From Pseudomonadota bacterium (GTDB taxonomy: Bacteria > Myxococcota_A > Polyangia > Polyangiales > Polyangiaceae), in assembly GCA_023423895.1 (NCBI GenBank), contig JAFAER010000081.1:1-64000 (forward strand): 64,000 nucleotides of DNA, in the 5' to 3' direction. A program made the translations under genes and the position numbers. Positions 17,482 to 25,210 of this stretch are shown piece by piece (position 1 is the first letter of the stretch; every line of letters starts with the position of its first letter). The notes under the pieces were generated by a model, which did not search any database, was not told where the DNA came from, and saw only the letters and a program-made list of their open reading frames with translations.

Positions 17482-18408
17482 TCAGAGCGCCTTGCGCACG
17501 AAGATGTCTTCGAGCGTCTCGCGCTTTGGCGTCACGGCCTCGATGCGCGCGCCCGTCGCGAGCGCGCGTTCGAGGACTTTTCGGAGGGCTTCGTCGCCTT
17601 CGACCTCGGCGACGAGCGCTGCGCCGACGCGTTGCGTTCTCGCCGCGAGCTGCTCGAGCTCCGTTGCGAAGCCGTCGGGAGGAGCGCTGATCGTGATCTC
17701 GCTGCGCCGGACGCCCTTGTCCACGAGCTCGGAGATGGTGCCGGAGACGACGACCTCTCCCTTGCGCAGGATGCAGACGGCGTCGCAGAGCATCTCGACG
17801 TCGCTCAGGATGTGGCTCGAGAAGAAGACCGTCTTCTTCGCGTGCGCCTCCTCGACGATGAGGTCGCGGACCTCCTTGCGACCGACCGGATCGAGGCCGC
17901 TCATCGGCTCGTCGAGGATGAGCAGCTCCGGATCGTGGACGAGCGCTGCGGCGAGGCCGGTGCGCTGCAACATGCCCTTGGAGAGGTTCCTCACGGGGCG
18001 GTCCATCGCATAGGCGATGCCGACGCGGTCGAGGACGTGGGCGACGGCCTTTTCGAGCTTGGATCCGCCCATCCCGTTGAGTCGCCCGCAGAGCGAGACG
18101 AACTCGCGCGGGGTCAGATACGGGTAGACGTACGGGTTCTCGGGGAGGAAGCCGACGCTTCCCATCGCGTCCGGCGACGGGACGTCTTTCCCGAGGATGG
18201 TCGCGCGCCCGGACGTGGGCGCGATGAGACCGGTCAGCATCTTGATCGTGGTGGTCTTCCCGGCGCCGTTCGGCCCGAGAAACCCGAAGATCTGGCCGCG
18301 TGTCACCTTCAGCGAGATTCCGCGAACGGCTTCGACCTTCTTGCCCGAGAAGGGCTTGCGGAACGTCTTGGCGAGTCGGTCGACCTCGAGAACGACGTCA
18401 GATGCCAT
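17482..18408 (-). CDS. ABC transporter ATP-binding protein (ABC-2 type)
   Basis: The 308-aa protein has Walker A GPNGAGKTTT near residue 45, signature LSKGM (variant of LSGGQ) near 144, Walker B LLILDEP, a D-loop SGLD and the switch His in SSHILSD. A C-terminal extension of about 80 residues with mixed alpha/beta content is typical of ABC-2 type drug, lipid or polysaccharide exporters (CcmA/NatA-like). It follows the NtrC-type regulator by 4 bp on the same strand, so the two form an operon. No permease gene occurs next to it in the window; downstream is a convergent gene, so the membrane partner must be encoded elsewhere. Confidence 0.88.
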   Translation of the reverse strand: MASDVVLEVDRLAKTFRKPFSGKKVEAVRGISLKVTRGQIFGFLGPNGAGKTTTIKMLTGLIAPTSGRATILGKDVPSPDAMGSVGFLPENPYVYPYLTPREFVSLCGRLNGMGGSKLEKAVAHVLDRVGIAYAMDRPVRNLSKGMLQRTGLAAALVHDPELLILDEPMSGLDPVGRKEVRDLIVEEAHAKKTVFFSSHILSDVEMLCDAVCILRKGEVVVSGTISELVDKGVRRSEITISAPPDGFATELEQLAARTQRVGAALVAEVEGDEALRKVLERALATGARIEAVTPKRETLEDIFVRKAL

Positions 18409-18412
18409 GCGC

Positions 18413-19870
18413 TCAGTCGTCCTCCTTCGACGACGCGCTCGAACGAGTGTTGACGACGGGGCCCGTCGAATATTCGTGGAGCTTGTACTGAATCTTGCGT
18501 GGTGAGACGCCGAGGATGCTCGCTGCCTTGGACGTCGACCCGCCGCAGGCCTCGAGCGTGCGAAGGATCGCGTAGCGCTCGAGGTCCTGGATGGTCGAGC
18601 CGGGGATCGGCGGCGGCCCTTCGGCCTGCTTCGGCGCGAGGGCAGGGGGCAGGTGGCGAACGTCGATCTGCGAGGCGTCGCACAGCACCACCGCGCGTTC
18701 GATGACGTTCTCGAGCTCGCGCACGTTGCCCGGCCAGTCGTAGCCGGACAGCACGGCGAGCGCCTGCTCCGTGATGCCCTCGATGTTGCGCCCGTTCTCG
18801 GTCGCGTAGCGGCCGAGGAAGAAGCTCGCGAGCGGCCCGATGTCGGCGCGGCGCTCCCGCAGCGGAGGCAGCTCGATCGCGATGACGTTCAGCCGGTAGT
18901 AGAGGTCCTCGCGGAAGGTGCCCTTCTTGATCTCCGCCTTGAGGTCGCGGTTCGTCGCTGCGATGAGGCGGACGTCGACCTTGAGCGTCTCGTTGCCGCC
19001 GACGCGCTCGAACGTCTTCTCCTGGAGGAAGCGCAGCAGCTTCACCTGCGTGCCTTGCGGGATCTCGCCGATCTCGTCGAGGAACAACGTGCCGCCGTCG
19101 GCCTGCTTGAAGCGACCCTCTCGGCGTGCGACCGCGCCGGTGAACGCGCCCTTCTCGTGTCCGAAGAGCTCGCTCTCGAGCAGCGACTCCGCGAGCGCGG
19201 CGCAGTGCAGGCGCACGAAGGGACGGTTCGCGCGCGGGCTCGCCGCGCAGAGCGCCTCGGCGATGAGCTCCTTGCCGGTGCCGCTCTCTCCCGTGATGAG
19301 GACGCTCGCCTTGCTCGGCCCGACCTGGGCGACGAGGTCGAGCACGCCGCGCATCTTCGGGTCCTCGGAGACGATGTGGCCGAACGCGTTCCGCTCGCGC
19401 AGCCGTTCGCGGAGCGCCTGCGTCTCCTGCAGGAGCTTGGCCTTGTCCATCGCGCGGTCGACGACGGCCGAGAGCGCTTCGTAGTCGAGCGGCTTGGTGA
19501 GGTAGTTGTCGGCGCCCTTCTTGATGGCCGAGACCGCGCTCGTGATCGTCCCGAACGCCGTCATCACGACGAAGACCGTCTGTGGGGACGCGCTCTTGGC
19601 CTTCTCCATGAAGGCGATGCCGTCGAGGCCGGGCATCTTCAGGTCCGTCAGGACGACGTCCGGAGCGAACTCCTCGAGCTTGCCGAGCGCCTTGAATCCG
19701 TCGGCGGCCGTCTCGGTCGCGTACCCCTCGTCCCGCAGGATCTCGCTGAGGGCGGCTCGTGCGTTCGCTTCATCGTCGACCACGAGAATGCGCCCTCGTG
19801 GTCGTCCGGAGACACGTTCGCCGAGCACTTCGGCTCTGTCGGGCGGGCCCGCTGGCATGGCGGGGCCCAT
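18413..19870 (-). CDS. NtrC-type sigma-54 response regulator
   Basis: The ATG at 19868-19870 is preceded by GGGGA at a reasonable distance and gives 485 aa. The receiver domain has VDDE, phosphoacceptor D76 in LTDLKMP, T104 and K126. The AAA+ domain has Walker A GESGTGKE at 194-201, intact GAFTGA at 241-246, and Walker B TLFLDEIGEI, and a Fis-type helix-turn-helix (CGGSTSKAASILGVSPRKIQYKL) sits near the C-terminus. The open frame continues upstream for almost 2.7 kb opposite the OmpA-family gene, but that part has no domain and is an antisense shadow. It is first in an operon with the ABC ATPase gene. No sensor kinase is adjacent. Confidence 0.92.
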   Translation of the reverse strand: MGPAMPAGPPDRAEVLGERVSGRPRGRILVVDDEANARAALSEILRDEGYATETAADGFKALGKLEEFAPDVVLTDLKMPGLDGIAFMEKAKSASPQTVFVVMTAFGTITSAVSAIKKGADNYLTKPLDYEALSAVVDRAMDKAKLLQETQALRERLRERNAFGHIVSEDPKMRGVLDLVAQVGPSKASVLITGESGTGKELIAEALCAASPRANRPFVRLHCAALAESLLESELFGHEKGAFTGAVARREGRFKQADGGTLFLDEIGEIPQGTQVKLLRFLQEKTFERVGGNETLKVDVRLIAATNRDLKAEIKKGTFREDLYYRLNVIAIELPPLRERRADIGPLASFFLGRYATENGRNIEGITEQALAVLSGYDWPGNVRELENVIERAVVLCDASQIDVRHLPPALAPKQAEGPPPIPGSTIQDLERYAILRTLEACGGSTSKAASILGVSPRKIQYKLHEYSTGPVVNTRSSASSKEDD

Positions 19871-19987
19871 CTTAGCCTGTTCCCCTGCCGACGGATCGAC
19901 CCAGAAACCTCGATCTTTCCCGGGTGCACGCGCGGTAGCCCAGGATGACATCAACCTCAACTGGATGTTACAACCACTGCGGCGCCC

Positions 19988-22318
19988 ATGAAGACCTCCG
20001 GGACCCTCTTTCTTGCTTTCCTCCTCCTGACGGGCGCAGCGAAAAACGCGGCCGCGCAGGGCAACGGCAACGTGACGTTCGGGGGTGAAGCTTCCGCTTC
20101 CACTCGTTCCGACGCGAACGCGAACGCGAACGGCACGTCGGCGGAGCGCGACCTTCTCGCGGAAAGCGTCGCGGCGGACGGCACGTCCGCGGAGGACGAG
20201 AAGCAGAAGGCATGGGCGCAGCGCGAGCGGAAGCTGAACGAGGCCTCGACGCTCACGGGCGGCGTCGGCCTGCTCCACACGCAACATGCGCAGGGCGGTG
20301 CGGTCGGGCAGTTCCGCGTCGACTTCACGACGGAGTTCTTCTCCACCGGCTTCCTCTGCTCGCGCGAGTTCCCGTGCCGTGACCCGCGCAACCCGAACAA
20401 CGTGCTCCAGAGCGACAGCGCCGATCACATCGGCGGCCGCCTCCGCCTCTCCATGCAGGTGGCGAAGTGGCTCGACACCTATCTGTCGACGAGCGCGCTC
20501 GCGAACTCCAACCCCGCCAATCGCCCGGCTCTCCTCCAGGTGCTCGGCGACAGCACGCTCGGCGCAAAGGCCCACGGACAGGTCTCGAGCATCTTCCACG
20601 TCGGCGGCGCCTTCGAGCTGTGGCTCGTCAACGGGACGGGTGCGGTCGGTCTCGACGGCGCCGGGACGAGCGCCAAGTTCCGCGGTCTCGCGACCGCCGA
20701 CCTCCGTGGCGCGAAGAAGCCGATCCCGCTCCGCTTCAGCACGAACCTCACCTACGTGCTCGACAACTCGGGCGAGGTCGTCGCCGCGACCGAGACTGCG
20801 CGCGGAACGCCGATCACGCGCATCGAGCGTTTCGGCCTGAACGTCAACCGCACCGATCACTTCGACATCCACCTCGGCGCGGAACTGTTCGCAGCCCAGG
20901 AGAAGGTGCGGCCGTTCCTCGAGTACACGATCCTCGTCCCGGTGAACCGCCAGGACTATCGGTGCCGGCCGAACAATCCGAGCTTCGACAAGTGCCTCGC
21001 GACCGATCCGTTCGCTCCGTCGACGCTCACGCTCGGCAGCCGCTTCTATCCCTGGAAGAAGGGGTTCAATCTCACGGCCGCCCTCGACATCGGCATCTCC
21101 GGCGTCGGCTTCTTCATCGAAGAGATGCGGCCGACACCGCCGTGGATGTTGTATCTCGGCGCCGGCTGGGCGTTCGACACGCAGGACAGGCCGCCCATCG
21201 TCCGCGAGCGCGTCGTCGCGGCGGCTCGTCAGCCGGACGGGAACCGTCGGATCCGTGGGTTCGTCCACGAGGAGGGCCGCCCGGAAGGCATCGCGAACGC
21301 GATCGTGTCGTGGGACAATCACCCGGAGCTCACGTCGCTCGCGACGGGCACCGACGGCCGCTTCACGACGCACCTCCTCCCGGCCGGACCCTACGCGTTC
21401 TCGATCCGCGCGGACGGCTACAAGCCCGGGCAGTGCAGCACGACGATCGCGGGCGCGGGCGTGGGCGAGAGCCTGCCCCCGGCCGGGACACCTCCGGGCG
21501 AGCAGCCGGCACAGATCGGCGGTGACGTGCAGCTCGATTGTGTGCTGCAGGCGCTGCCTCGCGTGGGCACGATCGTGGGGAAGGTGAAGGACCTCGACAG
21601 CGGGTCCTTCGTCAGCGGCGCTGCGGTCAAGGTCGTGGACGTCGCTCGCAAGGAGCTGAGCGCGTCGACGGACGCGCAAGGCGCCTTCCGCTTCGAGCTC
21701 GTCACGCCGGGCGAGGCGACGATCACCGTCGACGCAAACGACTATCTCGTCTCCTCGGAGAAGCTCGAGGTGAAGGTCCGCCAGGACAACCCCATCGAGC
21801 TCTCGATCAAGAAGAAGCCGAAGACGCCGCTCGTCGCCGTGCAGGCGAAGGAGATCATCATCCGCCAGCAGATCCAGTTCGGGGTCGACTCGGCGGTCAT
21901 CCTTCCTGCGTCGACGGGCCTCCTCACGGAGATCGCAGACGTCCTCCTCAAGAACCCCCGCATCCGGAAGGTGGAGGTCCAGGGGCACACGGACGGCACC
22001 GGGTCGCCGGCGCACAATCAAAAGCTGAGCGAGGACCGCGCGAGCTCCGTCGTCGCGTGGCTCACCGCCCACGGCATCGCACAGGAGCGGCTCACCGCGA
22101 AGGGCTACGGCGACTCCAAGCCCCTCGTCCCCAACGTCACCGAGTTGAACAAGGCACGGAATCGCCGCGTCCAGTTCATCATCACCGAGCAGGACGCACC
22201 GCCGGCGACCGTGCCCGCTCCGACGCCGACGCCGTCGCCGCTCGGCGGCGCGCCGGCGCCGGCCCCGATCCCGCTGGGTCAGCCGGCCCTCGGCTCGGGA
22301 GCGGCTCCGAAGCGCTGA
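19988..22318 (+). CDS. OmpA-family outer-membrane protein with carboxypeptidase-regulatory-like domains
   Basis: The 776-aa protein has a signal peptide (FLAFLLLTGAAKNAAAQ). Residues 80-400 look like a transmembrane beta-barrel rich in alternating aromatic/hydrophobic strands. Two carboxypeptidase-regulatory-like Ig folds follow ('GRFTTHLLPAGPYAFSIRADGY' and 'GAFRFELVTPGEATITVDAND'), and then an OmpA C-terminal peptidoglycan-binding domain from about 625 (IQFGVDSAVI, EVQGHTDGTG, NQKLSEDRASSVVAWL, NKARNRRVQF). It ends in a Pro/Ala-rich tail. It probably links the outer membrane to peptidoglycan. Its start faces the NtrC-type gene across a 117-bp divergent region. Confidence 0.85.
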   Translation: MKTSGTLFLAFLLLTGAAKNAAAQGNGNVTFGGEASASTRSDANANANGTSAERDLLAESVAADGTSAEDEKQKAWAQRERKLNEASTLTGGVGLLHTQHAQGGAVGQFRVDFTTEFFSTGFLCSREFPCRDPRNPNNVLQSDSADHIGGRLRLSMQVAKWLDTYLSTSALANSNPANRPALLQVLGDSTLGAKAHGQVSSIFHVGGAFELWLVNGTGAVGLDGAGTSAKFRGLATADLRGAKKPIPLRFSTNLTYVLDNSGEVVAATETARGTPITRIERFGLNVNRTDHFDIHLGAELFAAQEKVRPFLEYTILVPVNRQDYRCRPNNPSFDKCLATDPFAPSTLTLGSRFYPWKKGFNLTAALDIGISGVGFFIEEMRPTPPWMLYLGAGWAFDTQDRPPIVRERVVAAARQPDGNRRIRGFVHEEGRPEGIANAIVSWDNHPELTSLATGTDGRFTTHLLPAGPYAFSIRADGYKPGQCSTTIAGAGVGESLPPAGTPPGEQPAQIGGDVQLDCVLQALPRVGTIVGKVKDLDSGSFVSGAAVKVVDVARKELSASTDAQGAFRFELVTPGEATITVDANDYLVSSEKLEVKVRQDNPIELSIKKKPKTPLVAVQAKEIIIRQQIQFGVDSAVILPASTGLLTEIADVLLKNPRIRKVEVQGHTDGTGSPAHNQKLSEDRASSVVAWLTAHGIAQERLTAKGYGDSKPLVPNVTELNKARNRRVQFIITEQDAPPATVPAPTPTPSPLGGAPAPAPIPLGQPALGSGAAPKR

Positions 22319-22590
22319 GCGCGCCGTCTGCTGCGGCTGCTCGCGTAGCGTAACCTCCGAGCACGAGGAGCGCTGAACGCGAGGCCACCGTCGGTTGCTC
22401 CGATCGCGAGACGCGTGTCGTTGCATGTCGCGCGACCATGCGAGTTTGCAGCGAATGGTGGGCGGTGAGCACCGAGACTTCGTCGCGTGCACCGAATGTT
22501 CGCTGTCTCGGACGCGCACCGAAACGTCGTCGCGCGACGGCCATGGCGCTGACGCATCGTGATTCCCCGGCTCGTTCGGCATCGTCGCGT

Positions 22591-22617
22591 GACGAGATCT
22601 CGCTGTGAGATCTCGTC
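22591..22617. repeat. Perfect 11-bp hairpin
   Basis: GACGAGATCTC (22591-22601) and GAGATCTCGTC (22607-22617) pair perfectly around GCTGT. It lies about 270 bp downstream of the OmpA-family stop codon and about 295 bp upstream of the sigma-54-like promoter. It has no U-tract, so an operator or an mRNA-stability element is as likely as a terminator. Confidence 0.5.
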
Positions 22618-22885
22618 GAACGGCATCGACTCACGGGCAACGAGACGGCGGTGTCGTGTCTTCGAGGCTGACGCCGACGCGCGTACGCCGAGCGCCGCGC
22701 AACGAAGTCATCATCCGTCGCTCCGGCGCAGCGCTTCGACATCGCGTGTGAGCACTCGATGCTCCAGCAAACAGTCCGCGACGCATCGATCGTGACGAAT
22801 CGCGACCGCAACGCCGACTGCGTTCGCGTTCACACCTCGACGTAAGTACCCCGACGAAGGGTAAGTACGTTTGCACCGCTTCTTA

Positions 22886-22901
22886 CGGCACGCGCGCTGC
22901 A
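22886..22901 (+). promoter_or_regulatory. Sigma-54-type promoter of the glycan operon
   Basis: CGGCACGCGCGCTGCA places GG at 22887-22888 and GC at 22899-22900 with 10 nt between. It matches the consensus TGGCACG-N4-TTGCA at 13 of 15 positions counting N as neutral. The expected start near 22912 gives a leader of about 110 nt before the epimerase ATG at 23022. The directly repeated GTAAGTAC just upstream could bind an activator. Confidence 0.6.
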
Positions 22902-23021
22902 GAAGCGAATCGCGACCGCGCGGCGACGCTCCGTACGAGCGGGACGCCGCGTCTTTCGTTGCGGCCTGTCTTGCGCGCGCGTCTTCGCTCGCGATCCCGG
23001 ACCTCCATGGAAGGGCGATCC

Positions 23022-24146
23022 ATGTCGAAGAAGAACATCCTGATCACGGGCGGCGCGGGCTTCATCGGCTCGCATCTCGCCGACGAGCTCCTGTCGCGCG
23101 GCCATTCGGTCCGCGCGCTCGACAACCTCACGCCTCAAGTCCACGGGAAGGAGGCGAAGCGCCCGGCGTATCTCGACCCCAGAGTCGAGCTGATCGTCGG
23201 TGACGTCCGCGACGGTGCCGCTGTGGAGCGAGCGCTCGACGGCGTGGACGCCGTCTTCCACTTTGCCGCTGCGGTCGGCGTCGGGCAGAGCATGTACGAG
23301 GTCGAGCGGTACACCTCCGTGAACAACCTCGGCACCGCGGTGCTGATGGACCGCCTCATCCGCAAGCCGCGAGGACGGCTCATCGTCGCGTCGAGCATGA
23401 GCGTCTACGGCGAGGGACTCTATCGCGACGCGACCGGTGCGTCGCGCGAGGTGCCGAGCCGGACGCTGGAGCAGCTGCGGCGATCCGAGTGGGAGCCTCG
23501 GATGAACGGTCAGCAACTGACGGCGATTCCGACCCCCGAGACGAAGAGCGTGCGACTCGAATCCGTCTACGCCCTCTCCAAGTACGACCAGGAGCGGATG
23601 TGCCTCGTCCTCGGGCGAGCCTACGGGATCCCGACGGTCGCCTTGCGCTTCTTCAACGTGTTCGGCACGCGGCAGGCGCTCTCGAATCCATACACGGGCG
23701 TGCTCGCGATCTTCGCGTCGCGTCTCCTCAACGGTCGCCGGCCGCTGGTGTTCGAGGACGGCGAGCAGCGGCGCGACTTCGTGAGCGTCCATGATGTCGC
23801 TCGCGCGTGTTGCCTCGCGCTCGAGTCGGACGCGGCGCCTGGAGCCGTGCTGAACGTCGGCAGTGGCGAGTCGCGGACGATCGCACAGGTCGCGCGCAAG
23901 ATGGCGCAGCTCGTCGGCAAGCCCCACCTCACGCCGGAGATCACCGGCAAGTACCGCATGGGTGACGTCCGGCATTGTTTCGCCGACGTGCGCCGAGCAG
24001 AGAGCGTCCTATCATACCGCGCCGCGGTCGACTTCGACACCGGGCTCGCCGAGCTCGCACGATGGCTCGACAGTCAGGTCGGCGCCGCGGCCGACCATGC
24101 GCTCGAGGCACGGGCGGAGCTCGAGGCACGGGGGCTGACGCTATGA
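23022..24146 (+). CDS. NAD-dependent sugar-nucleotide epimerase/dehydratase (SDR), copy 1
   Basis: The ATG at 23022 follows GGAAGGG and gives 374 aa. The N-terminal Rossmann motif is TGGAGFIGSH; the catalytic Tyr and Lys are in SKYDQ, preceded by SSMSVYGEG; and RFFNVFG and the late substrate loop FEDGEQRRDFV are present. The pattern is that of extended SDRs acting on nucleotide sugars, closest in my judgement to dTDP-L-rhamnose/UDP-hexose 4-epimerases. It is the first gene behind the sigma-54-like promoter and overlaps the next gene by 4 bp (ATGA). A close paralogue begins at 42178. The exact substrate is not determined by sequence. Confidence 0.83.
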   Translation: MSKKNILITGGAGFIGSHLADELLSRGHSVRALDNLTPQVHGKEAKRPAYLDPRVELIVGDVRDGAAVERALDGVDAVFHFAAAVGVGQSMYEVERYTSVNNLGTAVLMDRLIRKPRGRLIVASSMSVYGEGLYRDATGASREVPSRTLEQLRRSEWEPRMNGQQLTAIPTPETKSVRLESVYALSKYDQERMCLVLGRAYGIPTVALRFFNVFGTRQALSNPYTGVLAIFASRLLNGRRPLVFEDGEQRRDFVSVHDVARACCLALESDAAPGAVLNVGSGESRTIAQVARKMAQLVGKPHLTPEITGKYRMGDVRHCFADVRRAESVLSYRAAVDFDTGLAELARWLDSQVGAAADHALEARAELEARGLTL

Positions 24147-25210
24147 CCGTCCTCATCACCGGCGGCGCCGGCTTCATCGGCGCGAACGTGGCGCACGCGC
24201 TTCTCTCCGCGGGAGAGCCCGTCCGGATCCTGGACGATTTGTCGCGTATCGGCGTCGAACGCAACGTGCGTTGGCTCGAGGCCCAACACGGGCCGAGGCT
24301 GGAGCTGCTCATCGCCGACGTGCGCGACCCCGCGGCCGTGGCGCGCGCGCTGGCAGGCGTCGACCACGTCTTCCACTTCGCGGCCCAGGTCGCGGTGACG
24401 ACGAGCATCGACCATCCTCGGCTGGACTTCGACATCAACGCGGGGGGCACGCTCAATCTCCTCGAGTCGATCCGCATGTGTGCGCGTCCGCCCAGCCTCG
24501 TCTACACGTCGACGAACAAGGTGTACGGCGGGCTCGAGGACGTCACGCTCCGTCAGAGCGAGCGTCGCTACGAGCCGGAGAACGCAAAGCTCGCCGCGAG
24601 CGGCATCTCGGAGGAGCGCCCGCTCTCGTTCTGCAGTCCTTACGGATGCAGCAAGGGGACGGCCGACCAATACGTTCTCGACTACGCCCACACGTTCGGT
24701 CTCCGCGCCGCCGTGTTCCGCATGAGCTGCATCTACGGGCCGCGGCAGCTCGGCAACGAAGATCAGGGGTGGGTCGCGCACTTCTTGTTGCGCGCGCTTC
24801 GCGACGAACCGATCAGCATCTTCGGTGACGGGCGCCAGGTCCGCGACGTCCTCTATGTCGACGATCTCGTCGACGCGTTGGTGCGCGCGCGTTCGCGCAT
24901 CGGCGTCCTCTCGGGCCGCGCATTCAACATCGGCGGCGGGCCCACGAGCACCACGAGCCTCGTCGAGCTCGTCGAGCGCATCACGCGGCTCACGGGGAGG
25001 AGCCCGCACCTCGTCTTCGAGCCATGGCGGCGCGCGGATCAGCGCTGGTACGTGAGCGACGTGAACTCCGTCTCGGCGGCGCTGGGGTGGTCGCCCCGGA
25101 CCGGTCTGGGTGACGGTGTCGGCCAACTGTTCGAGTGGCTGTCCCGCCAGGATGTCGTCCAGACAGGGCCTGCGCGCACGCGCAGCGCAACAGAGGCGCG
25201 ATCGCGATGA
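24143..25210 (+). CDS. CDP-paratose 2-epimerase-like SDR
   Basis: The 355-aa extended SDR has TGGAGFIGANV for NAD binding and the distinctive STNKVYGG, then SPYGCSKG with the catalytic Tyr/Lys, FRMSCIYGPRQ and DQGWVAHF. These latter motifs are hallmarks of CDP-paratose (CDP-tyvelose) 2-epimerases, which invert C2 of a 3,6-dideoxyhexose using enzyme-bound NAD. No CDP-glucose 4,6-dehydratase or 3-dehydrase gene is in the window, so the natural substrate here may be another NDP-sugar. The start overlaps the upstream stop (ATGA) and its own stop overlaps the next start, indicating translational coupling. Confidence 0.82.
   Translation: MTVLITGGAGFIGANVAHALLSAGEPVRILDDLSRIGVERNVRWLEAQHGPRLELLIADVRDPAAVARALAGVDHVFHFAAQVAVTTSIDHPRLDFDINAGGTLNLLESIRMCARPPSLVYTSTNKVYGGLEDVTLRQSERRYEPENAKLAASGISEERPLSFCSPYGCSKGTADQYVLDYAHTFGLRAAVFRMSCIYGPRQLGNEDQGWVAHFLLRALRDEPISIFGDGRQVRDVLYVDDLVDALVRARSRIGVLSGRAFNIGGGPTSTTSLVELVERITRLTGRSPHLVFEPWRRADQRWYVSDVNSVSAALGWSPRTGLGDGVGQLFEWLSRQDVVQTGPARTRSATEARSR

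Larger units (their letters stand above)
22319..23021. other. 700-bp intergenic region upstream of the glycan operon
   Basis: No convincing gene was found; the short open frames here are Arg-rich and lack ribosome-binding sites. The region contains a perfect 11-bp inverted repeat with a 5-nt loop (22591-22617), an 8-bp direct repeat GTAAGTAC at 22842-22849 and 22861-22868 (19-bp period), and a sigma-54-type promoter element at 22886-22901. It separates the regulatory and envelope genes from the glycan locus. Confidence 0.6.

Noticed and set aside
19871..22582. Upstream open frame on the minus strand extending the NtrC-type protein to about 1390 aa
   Set aside because: It lies exactly opposite the OmpA-family gene, is Arg/Glu-rich without any domain, and is explained by the strong third-position GC bias.
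22559..22958. Short open frames in the 700-bp gap before the glycan operon
   Set aside because: Arg/Ser-rich, overlapping on both strands, without start signals or recognisable features.
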